Assembly (NCBI GenBank): GCA_050250665.1
Contig: JBFWOF010000024.1
Span: forward strand, 1-64,000
DNA length: 64,000 nt
Origin: JADKFD01 sp050250665
GTDB lineage: Bacteria > Pseudomonadota > Gammaproteobacteria > Xanthomonadales > SZUA-5
Direction of reading: 5' to 3'
Under the pieces are notes generated by a model. That model did no database searches, was not told the DNA's origin, and saw only the letters and a list, made by a program, of their open reading frames with translations. The position numbers and the translations under genes were made by a program. Shown here piece by piece: positions 43,430 to 52,731 of the stretch (position 1 is its first letter; the number at the start of each line of letters is the position of its first letter).

Positions 43430-45829
43430 ATGGGCGAAATCGTAGAGATCGCTATCGTTGGATCGGGGCCGGGTGGCATTAGTGCCGCGGCACGCGCAGC
43501 AGAGCTGAAAGTGCCGCATGTGTTGCTGGAAGCGGCTCCGCACCTGTCCAACACGATTTTCAGGTACCAGAAGGGCAAGCACGTCATGGCCGAACCCGAG
43601 GCCCTGCCGCTGCGCTCGCCGCTGGAATTCTCGCAAGGCAGTCGCGAGGCCATTCTTGAAGCCTGGGATCAGGGCGTCGCCAAGCTCGGCGTAAACGTAC
43701 GTCACGGCGCTGAGGTTTCGGGCATCAAGAAGGTCGATGACCTGTTCGAGATCAGTATCGGTCGCACCGAGAAAGTGATGGCCCGCAACGTGGTGCTGGG
43801 CATCGGCCTGCAGGGCAATATCCGCAAGCTCGGCGTGCCCGGTGATGACGCACCCTTCGTCCAGTACCAGTTGGACGACCCGGACGAATACGAAGCCGAG
43901 ACCATCATCGTGGTCGGGGCCGGCGATGCGGCGATCGAAAACGCCGTGGCGCTGGCGAAACAGAATCAGGTGGTGATCGTCAATCGCCGCGATGAGTTTG
44001 CCCGCGCCAAGGAAGGCAATCTGCGCAATATTCTCAAGGCCATCGAAGACGGCACCATCGAGTGCTACTACGGTGCCGCTCCCGAACGCGTGGACAAGCT
44101 CTCGGTGGGCCGCAAGCCGGGCCGGTTGATCCTGAACACACCCAAGGGCCGGGCGCAGATCCTGTGTGACCGGATCATCGGCCGCCTCGGCGCCAATCCG
44201 CCCCGAGCCTTTGTCGAAGCCTGCGGCGTGGTCTTCCCGAACAAGGATCCATCGGCCGTACCGGCCATCAGCGAACGCTACGAGAGCAATGTGCCCGGGC
44301 TCTACATCGTCGGCGCGCTGGGTGGGTATCCGCTCATCAAGCAGGCCATGAATCAGGGCTACGAGGTAGTCGAGTACATCCTCGGCAACAGCGTCGAACC
44401 TGCGGACGAGCCGCTGCTCCGTGCCAAATTCGAGAAGATGCCTGGCTTTACCAGCGTTTCTGCAGCACTCTCGAAGATTCAGACAGCGGTGCCGCTGCTG
44501 GCAACGATCACACCGCTGCAGCTGCGCGAGTTCATGATCGATTCGCTGATCCGTTCACCCAAATCGGGCGAAGTGATCTTCAAGCGCAACGACTACACCA
44601 ACAGTTTCTTCTGCGTGGTCGAGGGCCAGGTGCAGGTGGCCATCGACGATGCCGGCAAGAATCGGATCACGCTCGGCGCCGGGGAGTTCTTCGGCGAGAT
44701 GAGTCTGATTTCCGGTCGCCGCCGAAGCGCCACCGTCTATGCAGGACCAGGCTGCGTGCTGATCGAGACGCCCCGACGCTCGATGCAGAAGCTGATCAAT
44801 TCGGTCGATGCGGTGAAGAAGCTGGTCGATCGCACTTTCATTGCCCGCGCACTGGCCGCCCGTTTCGGCGCAGACGTGACTCCGGCACAGATCAACGAAG
44901 TGGTGTCCGGCGCGTCGCTGGCGCGCTACAAGGCGGGCGAGACGCTGTTCCGCGAAGGCGACGAAGGCGACAGCCTGCATCTGGTGCGCATCGGCTCGCT
45001 GACCATTTCACGAACCATCGGTGGCCGCGAAGTGGTGCTGTCCTATGTCCCGGCCGGCAACTACGTCGGCGAAATGGCGATCATCGGCGGCGGCAAGCGC
45101 TCGGCGACGGCCAAGGCGGCAGTCAGCACAGAAACCATCAAGGTCGATCGCGATTCCTTCCAGAAACTTCTGACGCAGAATCCGACCCTGCGGGCCAAAC
45201 TGGCGCAGGAAGTGAAGCAACGAACTGCCGAGAACATCACCATGCAGGCGGCGGCCTCGGGCGGAGACCTGATCTCCTTCCTGGTTGGTCAGGGTCTGGG
45301 CGAAGCCACCGATGTGCTGCTGATCGATGAGTCGCTGTGCGTGCGTTGCGACAATTGTGAAAAGGCCTGCGCCGAAACCCACGGCGGCACCTCCAGGCTG
45401 GATCGTGAGGCCGGCCCGACCTTCGCCAATGTCCACGTCCCTACTTCCTGCAGACACTGCGAGCACCCGCACTGCATGAAGGACTGCCCGGCGGACGCCA
45501 TCCATCGCGCGCCCAATGGCGAGGTCTTCATTGCCGACAACTGCATCGGCTGCGGCAACTGCGAGCGCAACTGCCCGTACGGCGTCATCCACATGTCGGC
45601 CAAACCCAAGAAGAAGCCGGGGCTACTTCAATGGCTGCTACTGGGCGCCGGACCTGGCCCAGGCAACTCACCCTATGACCCGGACAGTCACGAGAAGAAG
45701 GCGGTCAAATGCGATATGTGCAAGGACCTGAAAGGCGGCGCCGCCTGCGTGCGCGCCTGCCCCACCGGAGCGGCCATACGCATCAGTCCGGAACAGCTGC
45801 CCGAATACGCCTACGCACGAGGACCGTAA
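43430..45829 (+). CDS. FAD/NAD(P) oxidoreductase-cNMP-binding x2-4x[4Fe-4S] ferredoxin fusion
   Basis: A 799-residue protein with no signal peptide, so cytoplasmic. Residues 5-320 form a thioredoxin-reductase-like flavoprotein: FAD motif IVGSGPGGISAAARAAE, NAD(P) motif IVVGAGDAAIENAVALA and FAD-contacting GLYIVGALGGYPLI. It lacks a redox CxxC. Residues about 365-480 and 490-600 are two cyclic-nucleotide-binding domains, with FGEMSLISGRRRSATV and VGEMAIIGGGKRSATA as phosphate-binding cassettes. Residues 637-779 carry 16 cysteines for four [4Fe-4S] clusters: CVRCDNCEKAC, CRHCEHPHCMKDC, CIGCGNCERNC, and CDMCKDLKGGAACVRAC. It probably passes electrons between NAD(P)H and the next protein under cyclic-nucleotide control. 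The ATG at 43430 follows GAGGG; longer frames would run into the divergent gene. Confidence 0.93.
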   Translation: MGEIVEIAIVGSGPGGISAAARAAELKVPHVLLEAAPHLSNTIFRYQKGKHVMAEPEALPLRSPLEFSQGSREAILEAWDQGVAKLGVNVRHGAEVSGIKKVDDLFEISIGRTEKVMARNVVLGIGLQGNIRKLGVPGDDAPFVQYQLDDPDEYEAETIIVVGAGDAAIENAVALAKQNQVVIVNRRDEFARAKEGNLRNILKAIEDGTIECYYGAAPERVDKLSVGRKPGRLILNTPKGRAQILCDRIIGRLGANPPRAFVEACGVVFPNKDPSAVPAISERYESNVPGLYIVGALGGYPLIKQAMNQGYEVVEYILGNSVEPADEPLLRAKFEKMPGFTSVSAALSKIQTAVPLLATITPLQLREFMIDSLIRSPKSGEVIFKRNDYTNSFFCVVEGQVQVAIDDAGKNRITLGAGEFFGEMSLISGRRRSATVYAGPGCVLIETPRRSMQKLINSVDAVKKLVDRTFIARALAARFGADVTPAQINEVVSGASLARYKAGETLFREGDEGDSLHLVRIGSLTISRTIGGREVVLSYVPAGNYVGEMAIIGGGKRSATAKAAVSTETIKVDRDSFQKLLTQNPTLRAKLAQEVKQRTAENITMQAAASGGDLISFLVGQGLGEATDVLLIDESLCVRCDNCEKACAETHGGTSRLDREAGPTFANVHVPTSCRHCEHPHCMKDCPADAIHRAPNGEVFIADNCIGCGNCERNCPYGVIHMSAKPKKKPGLLQWLLLGAGPGPGNSPYDPDSHEKKAVKCDMCKDLKGGAACVRACPTGAAIRISPEQLPEYAYARGP

Positions 45830-45832
45830 GCC

Positions 45833-46729
45833 ATGCATGATTCGATCCTCGACTACCGCGGCTATCGCTATCTCTGGGTCTCGCTGATCCTGTCCATCGG
45901 TTCCATCGCCGCCTACCTCTGGCATGACCCCATCGGCGTACCCAACGGCGGCTCTTGGCTGGGCTATACGCTCGGCACCATCGGCGCACTACTGATTCTG
46001 TGGCTGCTGTGGTTCGGCATCCGCAAGCGCCGCTATGCACGGGCCAGCAGCAGTGCCCGCGGCTGGCTGTCGGCCCACGTGTACCTGGGCACCACCCTGA
46101 TCCTGATTGCCTTTCTGCATTCCGGTTTCCAGGTGGGCTGGAACATCCACACGCTGGCGCTGGTGCTGATGCTGCTGGTGATCTTCAGCGGCTTCTTCGG
46201 CGTCTATGCCTACCTGCGCTTTCCCTCGCTGATGACGCGCAATCGCGCCGACACCACGCGCAAGGCCATGCTCGAGGAAATCCGCGAACTGGACCAGCAG
46301 GCACTGCAGATTGCCGACAAGGTCGACAAGAGCATCCACGACACCGTGCTCGGATCGATCCAGCATGGTCAGCTGGGCGGTGGCGTCTGGGCACAGCTGA
46401 CCGCCAGGGATGATTCCGCCGCGGCACTGGCCAAGCTCAAGGACGCGGTTGTGAACGCCGATTCGAGCAAGGCCTCGTCGACGAAGACCGGCCAGACCAT
46501 GGTGATGATGGTCGACTTTCTGGCCAATCAGGCCAACGACGGCCAGAGCGAGCAGTTGCGCCGGTTGATCGACCTGATTTCGCGCAAGCGCTCACTGGCG
46601 TCCAGGGTGGCCCGCGACATCCAGCTGCAGGCGATGATGGAAATCTGGCTCTACGTCCACGTGCCGCTGTCGCTCGGACTACTTGGCGCCCTGACGGCGC
46701 ACGTCCTGTCAGTGTTCTTCTATTGGTGA
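45833..46729 (+). CDS. Membrane protein with b-type cytochrome-like histidines
   Basis: A 298-residue integral membrane protein. Hydrophobic helices lie at about 15-30, 42-62, 80-100, 105-125 and 272-297. Ligand-type histidines are H82, H96 and H106 in AHVYLGTTLILIAFLHSGF and NIHTLALV, and H276 and H290 in WLYVHVPLSLGLLGALTAHV. This spacing (14 residues) is that of heme b pairs in membrane cytochromes. A long loop (about 135-265, helical and charged) lies between the last two helices. I do not recognise a named family. It starts three bases after the oxidoreductase stop and is the obvious membrane partner for its iron-sulfur domain. Confidence 0.75.
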   Translation: MHDSILDYRGYRYLWVSLILSIGSIAAYLWHDPIGVPNGGSWLGYTLGTIGALLILWLLWFGIRKRRYARASSSARGWLSAHVYLGTTLILIAFLHSGFQVGWNIHTLALVLMLLVIFSGFFGVYAYLRFPSLMTRNRADTTRKAMLEEIRELDQQALQIADKVDKSIHDTVLGSIQHGQLGGGVWAQLTARDDSAAALAKLKDAVVNADSSKASSTKTGQTMVMMVDFLANQANDGQSEQLRRLIDLISRKRSLASRVARDIQLQAMMEIWLYVHVPLSLGLLGALTAHVLSVFFYW

Positions 46730-46892
46730 TCGTGTGCGGCGCCATGCGCGCCACGCTCCAGACCTGAGGCCGATTGGTGAGCGAAATTATGGGAACAGAC
46801 ATCGGGATCGCAGGCTGTGATCCATCAATCCTGGGTTTTCACGGGTCACGCTGCGCCGCACGTGAGCCATCCGCGAGAGGGGACCTCACGCC

Positions 46893-48608
46893 ATGAAATG
46901 GTTCATCCGACGCGTCATCAAGAAAGGCAAGGGCAGCATCCAGGTCGAAGAGGAGATTCACTTCGGTGAAACCCTGACCATCGGTCGCGCTGCCAACCAG
47001 GCCATTTTCATCAACGATCTCCGGGCCGCACTGGAGCACGCGCGCGTGGTCGCGATGGGCAACGGCCGCTATCGAGTCGAATCCCTGGTGGCATCGGGCG
47101 TACGCATCAACGGTCAGTTCGAGCACACCGCCACTGCCAGCGCTGGTACCCAGATCGAAATCGGCAATCTGCGCATTACGCTGGTGGATCCGCCCAAGGA
47201 TTTCGAAGCCGCGGTCGAAGTGGGGCTGGTCGACAAGTCCGAGGTGGCCGCGCGCGAACAGTCTGAGGCCCTGCCGCAGAGTCTGGCCGAAGCCGGCATG
47301 AGCAAGCGCAAGTGGTCGTGGGCCATGCTCGCGATCACCCTCACGCTGGGCCTGCTGCTGCCACTGATGGCGCACTACGTGCCCACCTTCCGCTCGCAGA
47401 TCAAGAATGTCCCGGCCGTGGGCCTGAATGCCTGGGAGTCCGGACCGTTGGCCTCGGCGCACCACACCATGGCGAACGATTGCCAGAGTTGCCACGGCAC
47501 ACCCTTCCAGGTGGTCCAGGACGACAAGTGCATTGTCTGCCACGCCGGGACCAAGGCCCATGCCGATCCGGTGCGCTATCCGCTGCCGGAGATTGCCGAA
47601 TCCCGCTGTGCCCATTGCCATCGCGATCACAACGGCGACACCGGGCTGATCCGCGCCGACCAGGAACTGTGCAGCGATTGCCACCGGAATCTGAGCGAGC
47701 GCGTCAAGGGCGACACCCAACTGACGGATGTCGGCGACTTTGGCAACAACCACCCACAGTTCAAGGTGTTGCTGCCGGCCTGGGATGCCCAGGGTCGATT
47801 CATGCCCGAACGCGTGAGCATGGACAAGAAGCCGCTGACCGAACAATCCGGGCTGAAATTCCCGCATGCCAAGCATCTGGCCAAGGAGGGATTGAAGACC
47901 GCTGACGGCGTCCAGGTGCTGGAATGCGCCAGCTGCCATCAATCCGAGCCCGGCGGCGCACTGATCGCGCCGATCAACTTCGAGAAGCACTGCCAGTCCT
48001 GCCACCGTCTGGACTTTGACCTGCGCATGCCCGATCGCCAGGCACCCCACGGCGAAGTCGCGGAAATCCAGTACATGATTTCCGAGTACTACTCAAAGGT
48101 GGCACTGGAAGGTGGGTACGATGACGTCCAGGCCCCGGTTTCAGTGCGCCAGCGCCGCCGCCCCGGCCAGCCCCCGGCCAGCGCCCAGGAACAGCGCGAA
48201 GCCCTGACCTGGGCCCGCGACAAGGCGCTGCAAACCACCGACACGCTGTTCCAGAGTCGCACCTGCACGGTTTGCCATACCGTTTCCAAGGATCCGGCCG
48301 CGACCCAGGCTGGCTGGGTGGTAGCCCCGGTACGCGTTGCCGGCAGCTGGTACGAAAAGGCCAGTTTCACCCATGCCAAACACAGCACCATGGCCTGCGG
48401 TGACTGCCACGCGGCGGAGCTTTCCCAGTTCAGCTCGGATGTGCTGATCCCGGACATCGGCGTCGCGGGTGCCCCATCCACACAAGCACCCTTCGCCTGC
48501 CGCGATTGTCACGGCGGCGAGCGTGACCAGCATCTGTTGCAGAGCACCTGCATCGACTGCCACGGCTTCCATCAGGCCGAGATGCCCCTGCACGCCGAGA
48601 AGAAATAG
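46893..48608 (+). CDS. FHA-TM-decaheme cytochrome c
   Basis: A 571-residue protein. Residues 20-100 look like an FHA domain (TLTIGRAANQAIFINDLRAA, LEHARVV, SGVRINGQF). The usual pThr-binding Ser is replaced (AALEHA), so binding may be altered. A single helix (142-161, WAMLAITLTLGLLLPLMAHY) anchors it. Beyond that are ten CXXCH heme sites: CQSCH, CIVCH, CAHCH, CSDCH, CASCH, CQSCH, CTVCH, CGDCH, CRDCH, CIDCH (197-557). FHA would be cytoplasmic and the hemes periplasmic. It probably takes electrons from the membrane cytochrome encoded upstream and passes them outward. It ends in a clear hairpin at 48632. Confidence 0.92.
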   Translation: MKWFIRRVIKKGKGSIQVEEEIHFGETLTIGRAANQAIFINDLRAALEHARVVAMGNGRYRVESLVASGVRINGQFEHTATASAGTQIEIGNLRITLVDPPKDFEAAVEVGLVDKSEVAAREQSEALPQSLAEAGMSKRKWSWAMLAITLTLGLLLPLMAHYVPTFRSQIKNVPAVGLNAWESGPLASAHHTMANDCQSCHGTPFQVVQDDKCIVCHAGTKAHADPVRYPLPEIAESRCAHCHRDHNGDTGLIRADQELCSDCHRNLSERVKGDTQLTDVGDFGNNHPQFKVLLPAWDAQGRFMPERVSMDKKPLTEQSGLKFPHAKHLAKEGLKTADGVQVLECASCHQSEPGGALIAPINFEKHCQSCHRLDFDLRMPDRQAPHGEVAEIQYMISEYYSKVALEGGYDDVQAPVSVRQRRRPGQPPASAQEQREALTWARDKALQTTDTLFQSRTCTVCHTVSKDPAATQAGWVVAPVRVAGSWYEKASFTHAKHSTMACGDCHAAELSQFSSDVLIPDIGVAGAPSTQAPFACRDCHGGERDQHLLQSTCIDCHGFHQAEMPLHAEKK

Positions 48609-48631
48609 ACCTCATCGGGGGAAAACTGCAT

Positions 48632-48655
48632 GAGCCCGGCAGAATTGCCGGGCTC
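48632..48655 (+). terminator. Hairpin after the decaheme gene
   Basis: GAGCCCGGCA-GAAT-TGCCGGGCTC is a perfect 10-bp stem with a 4-base loop, 23 bases past the stop. The following TGTCATCTC is not a T-run, so termination may be partial. Confidence 0.55.
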
Positions 48656-49366
48656 TGTCATCTCAGGGTTGCGCCAAGGCTCGCCTGCCTTTGCGGGTTG
48701 GCGCATTCAGGATTCGACCAGGCGAGGATTCCCGGCGTCATTGCGAGCCACCTGTTTCGGTCCGACACTGCGAACGGGCCATGAACCACAAGCTACCTGT
48801 AGGAGCGACCTCGCGTCGCGACCGGCAAGCCGAATGACCGCAGCGGCGATCGCGCCGCAAGAGCGTTCCCAAAGGTGAACAAAGTTGGCATTCAACCACG
48901 CTGACCCCAAAACCACGAACTTGTAATACGGGCGCCTGGAGGGCGCGGCGAAGCAATCCAGCGGAACGCCAAAAAAAAAGCGCTGGATTGCTTCGCTACG
49001 CTCTCCATGAACCTATCTCGTAGATCCCTGAATCTCGGTATACCGGCAAGAGCCGGCTTTTGTAGCCCGAAGTGCGCGCAGCGCTCTCCGGGCGGTGATG
49101 CAGAAGAGCCCCGGTGAGCCGCTGCGCGGCACACCAGGCTACGCGCAGCAGGCGGGTTCACGGCCCGTGGGCAGTGTCGGGCTGACACACGCGGCTCGCA
49201 ATGACGCCAGTTCAGGGCTCTCGCAGTCGGCGGGACACGGCGGGCTGGCGTCTCAATCGTGCCTGGCCCTGGTCGACGATCAAGGTTGATTGGAGCGTTC
49301 CGGAAAGCCGAGCCGAGAAAATCGACGTGCTATCGGGACGGGCCAGCCCGGGAAACCATGCTGCAA
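48656..49366. repeat. Gene-free stretch with mixed palindromic repeats
   Basis: No convincing gene lies here. It contains a GTAGGAGCGACCTCGCGTCG arm (48799), a GCAATCCAGC..GCGCTGGATTGCTTCGC inverted pair (about 48952-49004) with CGTCATTGCGAGC at 48737 and TCGCAATGACGCC near 49195, and a GTAGCCCG..CTCTCCGGG element near 49062. These separate the first three electron-transfer genes from the later ones. Confidence 0.8.
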
Positions 49367-49398
49367 ATCCCAGCGGCAACCGAAGTTGCCGCTGGGAT
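49367..49398 (-). terminator. Strong hairpin with UUCG loop after the DUF3011 gene
   Basis: On the minus strand ATCCCAGCGGCAAC-TTCG-GTTGCCGCTGGGAT is a perfect 14-bp stem with a C(UUCG)G tetraloop, ten bases beyond the stop at 49408, followed by TTTGCAG. It is a very stable structure placed as an intrinsic terminator, although the T-tract is short. Confidence 0.75.
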
Positions 49399-49407
49399 CA
49401 GGACGGA

Positions 49408-50388
49408 TTAGCGGTTCCTGCTGGCGAAGCGAGCGCGACAGCCACGATCCACCCACAGACCACGGCGCGGCGTGTAACCCCAGGACAGATCTTCGATGCA
49501 GGGACTGCTCGAGTACTGCTCGATCAGCACCGGAGGACCTTGACGGCGATCCCAGCTGCAGATGGCATAGCGGTTGTCCAGGCTGGAACAATCCACCCAG
49601 TAGGCATTGTACTGGGCCGGGTCGAAGAAGCCGCCGCTCGGCCGGTAGGCTTCAGCGAACACGCCGGCGCAACCGCGATCAACCCAGATCAGGCCAGGAC
49701 GCTGTCCCCAGGTACGACCTTCGACACACAGACTGCTTCCACGCAACTGCCGCAGCAGTGTTGCCGGTCCGCGGAATGCGACATTGCATTCACGATAGCC
49801 CTTGATGCTCTGGCAGGTCATTTCCGGGAGTTGACCGACCGACGGCGCAGCTTCGCTGAACTGGCCGCGACAGCCATTCGAGACCCAGACCACGCCGGGG
49901 CGGTGACCCCAGGTACGTCCTTCCACGCAGCGCGTCGACGACAACTGGCGATCCAGCGTCGGCGGATTCAGGAATCCCGTCGCACATTCGCGATAGTCGC
50001 GATCGCTCGACTCGCACAGCACCGTACGACCGCGAGGCGGCAACGGCGTGACCCAGCCCGGGGTGGTGATCTGGCTGGGCGGGACATTGTTCGGATAGGT
50101 ATTGCCATCAACCCGATCGCGCAAGGACTGCACCATGTCCTGGGTGATCTGGGCATAGCTCCAGCCACGCGGAATCTGCTCGAGGTAGAACTCCAGCTGA
50201 TCTTCGGGCAGGGGCCGACCGCCGGACAGTTCGCCATATTGCTTCTCGAGCACGCGAATCTGTTCGGGCTGATCGAGTTTGCTCAGATTCTCCGGAGCGT
50301 AGGCCTTTTCGCCCCCGGTTGTGTTCTGGGCCGCCAGAGGAGCACTGGCAAAGGCCAACAGAATGAACAGCACACATAGTCTTTTCAT
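49408..50388 (-). CDS. Secreted protein with three DUF3011 repeats
   Basis: A 326-residue exported protein with signal MKRLCVLFILLAFASAPLAA and GGGAG before the ATG. After a helical part (about 35-95) come three DUF3011 units at about 125-178, 192-244 and 267-321, each with four cysteines and the pattern C-(V/I)E-(G/D)-x-(T/S)WG..PG..WV..GC..F. DUF3011 is common in Lysobacterales surface proteins, and lectin-like binding is suspected but unproved. It lies on the opposite strand within the electron-transfer cluster and diverges from the GlcG-like lipoprotein gene. Confidence 0.88.
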   Translation of the reverse strand: MKRLCVLFILLAFASAPLAAQNTTGGEKAYAPENLSKLDQPEQIRVLEKQYGELSGGRPLPEDQLEFYLEQIPRGWSYAQITQDMVQSLRDRVDGNTYPNNVPPSQITTPGWVTPLPPRGRTVLCESSDRDYRECATGFLNPPTLDRQLSSTRCVEGRTWGHRPGVVWVSNGCRGQFSEAAPSVGQLPEMTCQSIKGYRECNVAFRGPATLLRQLRGSSLCVEGRTWGQRPGLIWVDRGCAGVFAEAYRPSGGFFDPAQYNAYWVDCSSLDNRYAICSWDRRQGPPVLIEQYSSSPCIEDLSWGYTPRRGLWVDRGCRARFASRNR

Positions 50389-50654
50389 CGTTCAACTCCC
50401 GCAGATAGGCGCCTGATCGAAGGCGCGGCGTCGTGATGGTACCGTGCCGCGATGGCAGTTGGGTTGGCCGGGCTCACAAGTGTCGCATTGCTGCCTTGGC
50501 CCCGTTCAGGAGGGCGCGTGCAGCGAACAAAAAAGCGCCGGAGATGCCCATTCAGGTCAAGGAAACGACCATTCGTCGTGAAAGCGGGGTTATGATCAGG
50601 GCGCCGCAGGGCTCTGGGGGCCGTACGGCAATGAGAACTTCGGGAGGATGCTCG

Positions 50655-52730
50655 ATGGCATGGGGACGCTTGCAAGGCGTTGGTTTGGGAATGGCCCTGG
50701 CGCTGGTCGCCGGATGTGGCGGTGGATCGGGCCCCAGTACAACCGGAACGGCGCCGCCCGTCACCGGCCCCTCGCAGGGATGTAGCGGCAGCTGCGCCAC
50801 CGCTGCTTCCTTCCTCAGCACGTCTGACGTCAGCACCATCCTCGCGCAGGCGGTCGCAGAAGCTCAGGCCAACAACGTGCCGGCCACCATCGCGGTGGTC
50901 GATCGCGTCGGCAACGTGCTCGGCGTCTACCGCATGACCGGCAGCCCGGTCACCGTGACCATTCATTCCGAGCGCACCGTCGTCGGTGGCCTGGAAAATC
51001 TGAAGGTGCCCTCGGAACTGGCGGCGATCGCCAAGGCACTGACCGGTGCCTATCTGTCCAGTGAGGGCAATGCCTTCACCACGCGCACGGCCAGCCAGAT
51101 CGTCCAGCAGAATTTCAATCCCGGCGAAAGCAATGCGCCTTCGGGTCCGCTATTCGGCGTGCAGTTCTCGCAACTGCCCTGCTCGGACTTCATGACGCGA
51201 TTTTCCAGCGAGCAGGCCATCGGCGCGGGACCTCACCGTTCGCCGCTGGGCCTCTCCGCCGACCCAGGCGGTTTTCCGCTGTACAAGGATGGCGTGCCAG
51301 TAGGCGGTATTGGCGTGGCCGCGGATCCGGATTACACGCTGGACGTGCGCATTTCCGATCGCGACCGCGACATTGACGAACTGATTGCGCTGGCCGGCAC
51401 CTTTGGCTTCGGCGCCCCGGCCAATCGCCGAGCCGACATGATCACGGTCGACGGCAAGACCTTCCGCTACAGCGATGTCGAATACAGTGATCTGGCGCGC
51501 GCCGCCGGCAATGCACCGGCGCTGTCGACGCTGGCCCCCAGTGTAGGCCAGGTGATCCGCGTACCCGCCTATGCCGATGCCCAGATTCGCGCCGGCACCG
51601 CCTTTGGCACGGCCGCCTCGGGCGTCCGTCCGGCCGGTTCGGAACTGTCTGACCTCGACGCCTTCGTGATCGTCGACAACAACAACAACAATCGCTTTGC
51701 CATTCGCGGCGGCACTGAGGGCAGCAGCAGCGCGCTCAGCGCCGACGAAGTCCGCACGGTGTTGCGCGAAGCGCTGAAAGTTGCCAATCGGGCCCGCGCC
51801 CAGATTCGCCAACCGCTGGGCAGCCAGGCCCGGGTCAGCGTCTCCATCGTCGACACCAACGGCCAGATTCTCGCCATCGCCCGCACCCGCGATGCACCGA
51901 TCTTCGGTCTGGATGTCAGCCTGCAGAAGGCCCGTACCGCTGCCTTCTATTCCAACGGGGCCGCCGCGGCGGATCTGCAGAGTCTGCCCAACGCGGTCTA
52001 TTTCAATGCCGAGCTCGATGGGGCCGGCGTGCAGTTCCGGACCGTTGCCAACAGCTCCATCGGTGCCTATGTGACCGCAGTGCGGGACTTCCTGGGCCTG
52101 CCGGGTGCGCTATCAGACGGCGCCTTTGCCTTCTCCGATCGTGCCGGTGGCAATATGTCGCGGCCGTTCTACCCCGACGGCATCATCGGTGCTCCGCCCG
52201 GACCGTTTTCCAAGCCTTTCGATTCCTGGAGCCCGTTCTCGGTAGGCCTGCAACTGGATCTGTCGTACAACCAGATCGCGCTGCACGTCGCGCACTACCT
52301 GAATCAACGACCGTCGGATGGCCTGGCGCCGCCCCCGACCGGTCTGGCGCTGTTCCTCGATGGCCAGCTGCTGGCACCGGCGCCGACCGCCGCCAATCCG
52401 ATTCCATTGCCGGACATTGGTTTCAATTGCAGCGGTCTGCAGCGACTGCCCAATGGCATCCAGATCTTCCCCGGCAGCGTGCCCATCTATCGCGGCGAGC
52501 AATTGGTGGGCGGCATCGGCGTCTCGGGTGACGGCATCGATCAGGACGACATGGTCTCCTTCCTGGGCTTGCACAACGCCGGTGTGGTGCTCGGCGGTGC
52601 GATCGGCAATGCGCCCCCGGCGCGTCGTGCCGATCAGTTGGTGCCGCGCGGAGCGCGCCTGCGTTATGTGCAATGCCCGCAGACGCCGTTCCTGGATTCC
52701 ACCGAACAGAACGTGTGCGAGGGCAAGTGA
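50655..52730 (+). CDS. Lipoprotein with two GlcG/HbpS-like domains
   Basis: A 691-residue lipoprotein with lipobox LVAGC (Cys21). Two GlcG/HbpS-like (heme-binding, Pfam GlcG) modules follow. The first starts at about residue 54 (STSDVSTILAQAVAEAQANN, VPATIAVVDRVGNVLGVYRM). The second starts at about 361 (SADEVRTVLREALKVANRAR, VSVSIVDTNGQILAIARTRD). Later parts repeat a PVGGIGVA/LVGGIGVSGDGIDQDD motif seen in GlcG proteins. GGGAGG precedes the ATG by nine bases. It sits one base ahead of the beta-barrel gene, so it is transcribed with the outer-membrane part of the system. HbpS binds heme in Streptomyces; the role here is inferred. Confidence 0.8.
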   Translation: MAWGRLQGVGLGMALALVAGCGGGSGPSTTGTAPPVTGPSQGCSGSCATAASFLSTSDVSTILAQAVAEAQANNVPATIAVVDRVGNVLGVYRMTGSPVTVTIHSERTVVGGLENLKVPSELAAIAKALTGAYLSSEGNAFTTRTASQIVQQNFNPGESNAPSGPLFGVQFSQLPCSDFMTRFSSEQAIGAGPHRSPLGLSADPGGFPLYKDGVPVGGIGVAADPDYTLDVRISDRDRDIDELIALAGTFGFGAPANRRADMITVDGKTFRYSDVEYSDLARAAGNAPALSTLAPSVGQVIRVPAYADAQIRAGTAFGTAASGVRPAGSELSDLDAFVIVDNNNNNRFAIRGGTEGSSSALSADEVRTVLREALKVANRARAQIRQPLGSQARVSVSIVDTNGQILAIARTRDAPIFGLDVSLQKARTAAFYSNGAAAADLQSLPNAVYFNAELDGAGVQFRTVANSSIGAYVTAVRDFLGLPGALSDGAFAFSDRAGGNMSRPFYPDGIIGAPPGPFSKPFDSWSPFSVGLQLDLSYNQIALHVAHYLNQRPSDGLAPPPTGLALFLDGQLLAPAPTAANPIPLPDIGFNCSGLQRLPNGIQIFPGSVPIYRGEQLVGGIGVSGDGIDQDDMVSFLGLHNAGVVLGGAIGNAPPARRADQLVPRGARLRYVQCPQTPFLDSTEQNVCEGK

Positions 52731-52731
52731 T

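Noticed and set aside
43430..46729. Nitrate, DMSO or hydrogenase-type respiratory complex
   Set aside because: The ferredoxin part resembles NarH/HybA subunits but no molybdopterin or Ni-Fe catalytic subunit is in the window.
48656..49366. Small coding genes or tRNA in the gap
   Set aside because: Only repeat-derived frames; no cloverleaf or GTTCGA-type T-arm was found.
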